Shown here: positions 1-8,093 of the stretch, piece by piece | Layout of the letters: the number at the start of each line of letters is the position of its first letter | Position numbering within the stretch: the first letter of the stretch is position 1 | Source of the DNA: Baffinella frigidus | Lineage: Eukaryota; Cryptophyceae; Cryptomonadales; Baffinellaceae | Length of the DNA stretch: 13,134 nucleotides | Assembly (NCBI GenBank): GCA_026770585.1 | Contig: MU646775.1 | Span: forward strand, 302,019 to 315,152 | Reading direction: 5' to 3' | Program-made: the position numbers and the translations under genes | The notes under the pieces: model-generated | Told to the model about the DNA's origin: nothing | Database searches by the model: none | Seen by the model: only the letters and a program-made list of their open reading frames with translations

Positions 1-90
1 CCAACATATGCCAACGACACGCCGTTCCGTAGAAGGGATCTGCAGAGAAAGCATTTTTGCTTTCGGATCGCGTTTCGCTCTCCAGTGCAG

Positions 91-159
91 AGGCTCGTGA
101 AGAGGGGATACAGGGCGGCTCTCTTGGGGTGTTTGAAGTCAGCCTTTATGAGGCTCATG
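91..159 (+). CDS. putative exon, basic amphipathic segment
   Basis: The segment follows CTCTCCAGTGCAG (acceptor-like) and ends ATG|GTATCC (donor-like). It is 69 nt, 23 codons in phase 0, reading RLVKRGYRAALLG then CLKSAFMRLM. A basic amphipathic stretch like this would suit the loop that follows TM1 in BAP31 proteins, and its 0/0 phase would fit directly before exon A. However, it lies upstream of the TM1 exon, so the order is wrong for a simple gene. It may be an exon whose TM1 partner lies left of the window, a displaced duplicate, or chance. Assignment is inference only. Confidence 0.3.
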
Positions 160-212
160 GTATCCCATGGTTGGAGCATAGGAGCTTCAACCAAGGATAC
201 CCCAAAGGAAAC

Positions 213-248
213 AGGTCCTTTAGGTCCTTTAGGTCCTTTAGGTCCTTT
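213..248 (+). repeat. 9-bp tandem repeat AGGTCCTTT x4
   Basis: Four perfect head-to-tail copies of AGGTCCTTT. The 9-bp period makes the longest flanking ORF read S-F-R repeats, which is not evidence of coding. It lies between the exon candidate at 91-159 and the TM1 exon. Confidence 0.95.
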
Positions 249-436
249 AATTAACAGGATTCCAAAAGGTGAGATGGGTTGTGAGCAGGTGTGAGCCCTC
301 ATTTGTAGCCAAATATCCAGGCAAAATGGGGCGTCCAATGTCTAAATGTTTCAAAAATGGACATCTATGGCCCCCAAGACCTCCAGGTCAAATTCGCAAG
401 GAGGATCTCTCAGATCGGCTCCTAACACCCGCCGCG

Positions 437-531
437 ATGTTCGTCGGCCTGGTCTACAACCTGCTTGTGGGGGAAGTCGCCGCCGTCTTCCTCCTCATGC
501 TCCTCGCCTTCCTCCCCTCCGCCGTGTCTCG
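437..531 (+). CDS. BAP31: BAP31-like first coding exon (TM1)
   Basis: The ATG at 437 sits in GCCGCGATGT, a favourable eukaryotic start context. The 31 codons read MFVGLVYNLLVGEVAAVFLL and then MLLAFLPSAVS, a hydrophobic helix with a Glu near its start and a Pro at its end. This resembles the BAP31 N-terminus, where a short lead is followed by A-E, a run of L/V and then P. Donor candidates are CTCG|GTAGCG at 532 (leaves phase 2) and GCC|GTGTCT at 524 (leaves phase 0). The phase-0 donor would fit exon A or the 91-159 segment. The frame is open upstream to 269, but the upstream residues are unlike the family, so I chose the ATG at 437. No second copy of this exon was seen in the window. Confidence 0.55.
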
Positions 532-3500
532 GTAGCGTTCCTCCGTATTTTCGCGACACGTTTCCACAGACACACAAACTGGCGAGAACAATCTGAGCTG
601 AGTGCATCGCCGCGGACAATCCGGCTGGTAGAAAGACTACAGAGCATGCTTCCCCGCTACCCTCTTTCAAACCCTCCCCACCCCCCCTCTCCGTGAGGCA
701 CGCCTCCCTCCTTTGTCCGCTGGAGCTGACACCCCACCCAGGGGCGCATCACACCCTGGTTTGTGTTTCCGCAATGCGCGAGGTGTCCTTGAAAAATTGG
801 GATGCTGAGGGACGGGCGCGGCAGGCCTATCCACGGGGTCATCTCCCGGGTTTCGCTCCCGTATGGCCGCGAGGCTGTCGTGGTAACCCCCCCCCCTAAA
901 CCGTGAACCCTCAACGTGCACCCTCAACCCTCAACCCTCTCTCCTCCTCAACCCGAACACTAATCGCAGGATACAGTCGTGGTGAGACCCTCCCCCAAAA
1001 TCCTGAACCCGAATCCCCCGACACCCCGACACCCTAAACCCTACACCATACACCCTACACCCTATACCCCAAAACAACCCTAAACCCTAAACCTGAACCA
1101 GGAGGGGCAGGCGTAAACCACCCCTAATCTCTGATCCCCAAACCCCACACCCTAAACCCTCAACCCTTCACCCTAAACGCTAAACGCTAAACGCTAAACG
1201 CTAAACGCTAAAACCTCAACCGTCAACCGTCAACCCCAAACCCCCAACCCCAAACCCCACACCCCAAACCCTAAACCCTAAACCCCAAACCCTGCACCCT
1301 GATCCGTAACCACTGGCAGCTTGTCATGCCAGTCCTGGCAGCGCAGTTCGCGCACTCGCGCCGGAGTAGTCCTTTCGTTAGATTGCTTTTAACATGTGTT
1401 CCGAAACTGTCTATACGGGCGAGAAAGCAAACCCTAAACCCTAAACCCTTAACCCCAACCCCCAAATTCTTCCAGCTCGTCATGTCGGTCCTCGCAGCGC
1501 AGTTCGCACACTCGCTCCACGAGGGCAACAAGCACAGGTGTGGGGGTTTAGGGTGTAGGGTTTGGGGTGTAGGGTGTGGGGTTCAGGGTTCAGGGTTTAG
1601 GGTTTGGGTTTGACGGTTTAGGGATCAGGGTTCAGGGTTCAGGGTCTAGAGTGTGTAACGCTTATTCGCGCCGTCTTTCGAGATTGAAGTCTGCTCTCTC
1701 TCGCAGGCACGTCAAGGCGGAGAAGTTGAGTGCTAAGTTCAGCTCTGTTTCAAGACTTTTTGGGCTGACCGATTTGGTGAACCCGGGCTCGTTCCCGCTC
1801 GAAAGTTGCCGGGGTTGTACCGCAGGGTGTCGCGTCGCCCGAGGGAGAGCGACTCGAGCCTTCTTCGGAAGCCCGGCTCTGAGAGCACCCCCGTGGTTGA
1901 CGCCACGCAATGTAAAGCAACTCAGAGTGGGAAGTTGCCTGGAGGCCAGGGAGACCCAGCACGTCAACTTGAGGATAGTCGGCCACGCCACCACGGAGAA
2001 GTTACGATGCAAGATTTCGCGCGGTTGGAAATACGCACGGAAATAACATCAAACGGGCGAATCATTAAATAGGGGCGCCGGCTATTTCAATTTCATATGG
2101 AAAGGAAACATTTATACTTTATAAACAGGTCTTCAATCAAAATTACTACACGTTTGCTTTAATATTACATGTAAAGATCGTTCTGTGTAGTAAATTTCAT
2201 TGAACCCAGTTTGTAAATTACAAGTGTTTCCATATGAAAGTAGGCCCTCGCAGGCACGTGCACGGCCACACCGACAAGTTGACCGACAAGTTTTTTCACG
2301 ACACCAAGCGCCTCCGTGCTGAGCGCAACACTTGTACCCCCCCCCCCCGTTTTTTTTACACAACCGAGAAAAAAAAACTCTCCCGCGCAGGCACGTGGAG
2401 ACGGAGAAGTTGAGTGATAAGTTTTTCCACGATGCCAAGCGCCTGCGCGCCGAGCGCAACACCTGTACTACCCCCAACCCCTCAACCCCCAACCTTGGAC
2501 CCGAAACCCAAAACTGTAAAACTTGAATTGTTAACCATGAATTACAGTGTCAAGCGCAGCACCTGTAATCCCGGAGCCGAACCCCCGAACCCTTAACCGT
2601 ACACACTGCACCCTGCACCCTAACCCCTAAAATGTAAAGTGTTAACCTTGCAGTTCAGGGCCACGCGCCTGCGCGCCGAGTGCAACACCTGGACCCCAAC
2701 CCTCAGACCCCACACCAAAAACGATAAACCCCAAACCCTGGACCCTAAGCCCAAATCATAAATCAGAAACCAGGATCAAAACACCTGTACTCCTCCCCCG
2801 TCCTCGAACCTAAACCCTGCACCCTGCAAAACCCCAAACCCCAAACCCCAAACCCCAAACCCCAAACCCCAAACCCCAAACCCCAAACCCCGAAACCTCA
2901 CGCCCCAAACCCTAGCGCCTTAACCTTGTACCTTAAATCCTGAATCGCTTACTCCGACCCAGGGGCAGACATCACGTTGGGAGCGATGTTCCCAAACCCT
3001 GAACCCGAAACCCGAATTCCGAACTCCGAAACCCTGCCCCTAAACCCGAAACTGTACTCCTTCCCCCGTCCTCGAACCCAAACCGTACCTCACGCCGCAT
3101 AAGAACTGCGCAACACGTGTACTACCGAACACTCAAACACTCAATCCTAAACCCCAAACCCCAAACCATGAACCCCAAACCCCGGGGCAGACATAACGTT
3201 CGGAGTGATGTTCACGATCCCTAAACCCTGAACCCTGAACCCCCAAACTGGAAAATGAACCCTTCACCCGAAACACGAAACCTCAATCCCCAAACCCCAC
3301 ACCCTAAACCCCAAACCCTAAACCCTGAATCCCAAACCCCAAACTCCAAACCCCAACCCCCAAACCCTAAACCCTAAACTCTAAACCCCAAAACCGAAAC
3401 CCCACACCCTGGGGCAGACGTCACGTTCAGAGCGATGTTCATGAACCCTGCACCCTGAACCCGGAACCCCCAACCTGGAAAATGAACCCTACACCCGAAA

Positions 3501-6500
3501 CACGAAACACCGAACCCCAATCCCCAAACCCCAAACCCCAAACCCCACACCCCAAATCCCACACCCCATACCCCAAACCCCAAACCCCAAACCCCAAACC
3601 CTAAACCCTAAACTCTAAACCCTAAACCCCTAAACCCCGAACCCCCGGGGCAGACATCACGTTCGGAGCGATGTTCATGTTCCTTGTTCTCTGCCAGCTC
3701 TGGGTAAACCCTAAACCCGAAACCCTAAACCCGAAACCCTATGCTCTAAGCCCTAAACCCTAACCCCTGAACCCTACACCCTAAACACTTAACACTAAAC
3801 CCTAACCCCTGAACCCTACACCCTCAACACTGAACACTCAACACTAACCATAAACCCTAAACCCTAAACCCTAAACCCTAAACCCTCAACCCTAAACCCT
3901 CAACCCTCAACCCTCAACCCTGAACCAGGTCATCATCAAACGCACCCTCCAGCTGGTGTGCGCCCCCCCCTTTAGGAGCCTGGGATATCTGAGAGGGAGC
4001 CTAGGATGTCTAGAAGGGAGCCTCGAATGTCTAGCAGGAAGCCTGGGGTGTTCATAGTTCTGGTCCTCCGCCAGCTCTGGGTCATCATCAAACGCACCCT
4101 CCAACTTGTGAACCCCCGCCCGGTAGGAGCCTATAATGTCTAGAAGGGAGCCTCTAATATCTGGAAGGGAGCCTAGGATGTTTATATTCCTGGTCATCGG
4201 CAGCTCTTGGTCATCATCATCAAACAATCGAGAAACCCTGAAACCAGCACGACATTGACATTGCTCAGGCAGAGCTAGATAACGTGCGCAACCCTAAACC
4301 TTGCACCCTGAAAACGGGCGAAACCCTAACCCCTAATCCCTAGACCCTGAACCCTAAACCCTTCTCCTTCTCGCTGGACATGAGGAGCAGATCGAGAAGA
4401 AGGACCAGATCTTCGCTCACGCTAATTCCTTAGCCTCCCACTCAGCACCCACCGATGTCTTCCCGGATACAGTCCATCCAAACGATTCGTACCAGAATCT
4501 TCACCATTTGCATTGGATTCCAACCGCATTTCCCCCGAGAATCCGGGGGGAAATGTCTTGGGTCGCTGCTAAGTGGTCCAATAACGTTCTCACCATCTCG
4601 CGAAGGGATTCTGAATAACCCCTAAGCAACAAGACCTAGGACCCTACGGTAGGCAACCCGTAGGGACATAGGGGGGTTCCTACGGATCAGGTAACGTGCT
4701 CACCATCTCCCTCCCTCTCGCTGGACAGGAGGAGCAGATCGAGAAGAAGGACCTGGTCTTCGCGGCCTTCAAGAAACAGGTTATTTCCCCAAGCCCTCAA
4801 CCCTCAACCTATACCCTGAACCCTATACCCTGAATCCTCAACCCGAAACCTTAAAGATAGAGGATCTTTATTACTACCGACGCGGCCACCAAACCCTAAA
4901 CCCCAACCCCTGACTCTAAACCCGAAACCCGAAACCCAAAAGCCGAAACCCGTTATTTCCCCTATCATGTAGTAAGGGTCCGGCCCCTTCCTGCGACAAT
5001 TACTTTCTATTGTATGTCCCCTGGAAGGCATTCCGACGGAAGGACTTAATCGACTTTGTGGCGGCGTGTCAGAGAGCCACACGGTGGATTTCGAACCTTT
5101 CATCAAAAGTCAACTTACCTGAAGACAATTAACTTGAAGAATTTTTCTAATGCAAATTGGTCACGTAACACCCCGGAATCCGGGGCCAACGAAACCCTGG
5201 TAGCCCACCGAGTGGGAATAGACCTTGATTAATACCTCCCGTCTGAACCATAACCATGCCAGGTCGTTACTGGGGATTTCGGAACGCAACGTTTCGTTTT
5301 CCCCTGTCTCCCTTAGTTCACACCGCGCATAGTTTTGACTCTCGGTAGGATGTGAGATGTCACGTTTGCATGACATCTCGTTTTGCCCCTACTCGACCAT
5401 AGCCTCCTTTGGTTGGGGATGCATACTTGCCGGCAAAATCCTCAACACTCAACACTCAACACCAAACCCTCAACACTAAACACTCAACCATAAACCCTAA
5501 ACCCTAAACCCTAAACCCTAAACGATAAACCATAAACCATAATTCATAAACCCTGCCGTGTGGGTAATAACAAACTCACTCCCGTTGCAAGTGGAGAACC
5601 GGGAGGAGCACCGCGAGCCCTCACTCCGAAACCCGTACACAATATACCGTTACGAGACGTAACGTCCTACACTCTAAACCAACTTATCCCAAGTCGAACT
5701 TTTCCTTCTTCCCGTCTGGACCATAACCTGTCCTTCCTGAAACATAACCTGTTTGCAGGTGGAGAACCGGGAGGAGCACCGCGACACCATCCCGACCGTC
5801 GAAGGGATTTCGAATAACCCCGAAGCGATAAGACCTAGGACCCTACGGTAGGAAATCCGTAGGGGATTGCCTACTGTAGGGACATAGGGGGGGTTCCCAC
5901 GGACAAGGTAACCGGGCTTGATGTTGAAGGAGTTTTCCCTGCGTAGCCCGCTGAGTGGCCTGTCTACCCCTGTTTGAACCATAAGCTGTGTGCAGGTGAA
6001 GAACCGGGAGGAGCACCGTGACACCATTTGGGCTCACCAATTTCATCTCGGAAGATAACTGAATCAGTTCCTTTTCAATAGGAGGTTGAATAGGAGAAAT
6101 TTGTTAGGGCATAGTAAATTTAACTAGGCTTCATAATTAAATGAAAACGCTAATTAGGGAACTGATTCAGTTTTCTTTCGAGATGAAACACCCTACACCC
6201 TACACCCTACACCCTATACCCTACACCCTACACCCTACACACTACACCCTACACCCTACACCCTACACTCAAACCCTACACCCTACACTCTACACTCAAA
6301 CCCTACACCCTACACCCAAACCCTACACCCAAACCCTAAACCCTACACCCTACACCCTACACCCTGCACCCTACACCCTACACCCAAACCCTACACCCTA
6401 CACCCAAACCCTACACCCTACACCCAAACCCTAAACCCGAAACCCGAAACGTTTGCAGGTGGAGAACCGGGAGGAGCACCGCGACACCATCCCGACCGCG

Positions 6501-8047
6501 GTGCCCCCCTAAACCCTAAACCCTAAAACCTAAACCATAAACCATAAACCCTAAACCCTAAACCCTAGACCCTAAGCCCTAAACCCGAAACCCGAAACCC
6601 GAAACCCGAAACCCGAAACCCGAAACCCGAAACCCGAAACCCTGAACCGTACACCCTAAACCCTGAACCCTAGACCCTACACCCTCAACCCAAAACCCCC
6701 ATACCGAAACCCTACAACCGAAATCCGAAACCCGAAACCCGAAACATGAAACCCGAAACTCCGAAACCCGAAACCCGAATCCTGAAACCCAAAAGAGCGC
6801 CACGAGCGAACATTTCGTGCTTCGTGAAGCAAGTACTCAAGCGAGTCGCGCATTGGGGAAAACACGCGGTCCTGTCGGTACGGTTTTGGCTGCGCGCGCA
6901 GAAGTTAACAAAGAGTTGACTTTGGAGCGCATAAGTTGACAGGAAGTTGACTTTTGGGCGGCGCAGGGGGCGGGGTCGGACGAGGCGGCGGCGCTGCGAG
7001 AGGAGGTTCACAACCTCAAGAAACAGATCGAGCGGTGCGCCGCCCCGCTAATTTCATCTCGAAAGATAACTGAACCAGTTCCCTAATTAGCGTTTTTGTT
7101 TAATTAGGAGGCCTGATCGAATTCACTATACCTGAAATATTTTCTCCTATTCAACCGAGGATTAAAGGAACTGATTCAGTAATCTTCCGAGATGAAATTG
7201 GAAAGGCATCTAGCCCTGGACCACTTCTTATTGTAGATTTCGGCTTCGCGCGGATCTTTTGTCGGGGGTCGGGAATCCGGACCAAATGCGTCCTTTTATG
7301 CTATATTATATTCTAGTGGTGTGCCGCTCCTCCCTCCTACTTCCCCAGCTCGTGCTATTTCTAGCTCTGCCTCACTCGGGTTGACCGACTATGCTCAAGA
7401 TGCCATGCTGGGTGTGCGGTACAAACCTGTCAACTTTGGAGCGGGAAAGAGCCCGGGCTCACCAAACTGGTCAGCCCAAATAGTACAGCCCACACTCGAA
7501 CCCAGGTTGGAGAGGGAGGCAGGGGACGAGCCTCCGCGCGGCGCTCAAACGGCTCAAACGGCTCAACTTTTGGCGTGTTTCCCCTGGGTAGTTTCTCGTA
7601 ATTTTCAAGTTTACTCGTAGATGGACTCATCTGAGATTCCCACTCCTGACCTGGCGTGGTCGCTTCGGTGCAAAACGTTCTGGCGTTGGAGTCCTGGCGT
7701 TGGAGAGGGGGGCAGGGGACGCGCCTTCCTAACCCCTAAATGCCGAACCTCAGACACTAGACGAGCTATCTTAAGCGCTAAACCCCAAACCCCAAACCCC
7801 AAACCTCAACCCCCAACCCCCAACCCCCAAACCACAAACCACAAACATCACCCTTAAACCGTGTTGGTACTAATAAACCCCAAACCCGAAAGCAGGTTGG
7901 GGAGGGAGGCAGGCGACGGGCCCTCCGCAACCCTCAACCCTGAAACCGAAACTCTTAACCCTAAACCCCACACCCTTCACCCCGCACCACAAAACTCAAT
8001 CCCCACACCACAAATCCTAAACACTTCAACCGTGTTGGTCTTGATAA

Positions 8048-8093
<46 letters not shown>

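Noticed and set aside
540-700. Loop exon reading H-T-N-W-R-E-Q after TTTCCACAG at about 576
   Set aside because: The phase could fit a donor at 532, but there is no family resemblance and no donor of the needed phase before the Pro-rich low-complexity region.
3929-4107. Fused C-D copies as a processed retrocopy of the mRNA
   Set aside because: They lack neighbouring exons B and E and retain the intron-side 21-bp repeat after D, so tandem genomic duplication explains them better; not fully excluded.
3907-4227. 106-codon minus-strand ORF with R-L-P-x-R-H repeats
   Set aside because: The 21-bp repeat (7 codons) explains it; the same DNA on + carries the exon C and D copies with family resemblance.
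6141-6434. 97-codon plus-strand ORF rich in T-L-H-P
   Set aside because: It is the translation of CCCTACA heptamers; stop-free because of period and composition, not coding.
6189-6440. CRISPR-like array
   Set aside because: Seven-bp units without spacers, in a eukaryotic context.
6579-6803. Minus-strand ORFs reading G-F-R-V repeats (also 3374-3583, 4804-5106)
   Set aside because: Translations of CCCGAAA/CCCCAAA repeats; no domain, and no variation expected of a protein.
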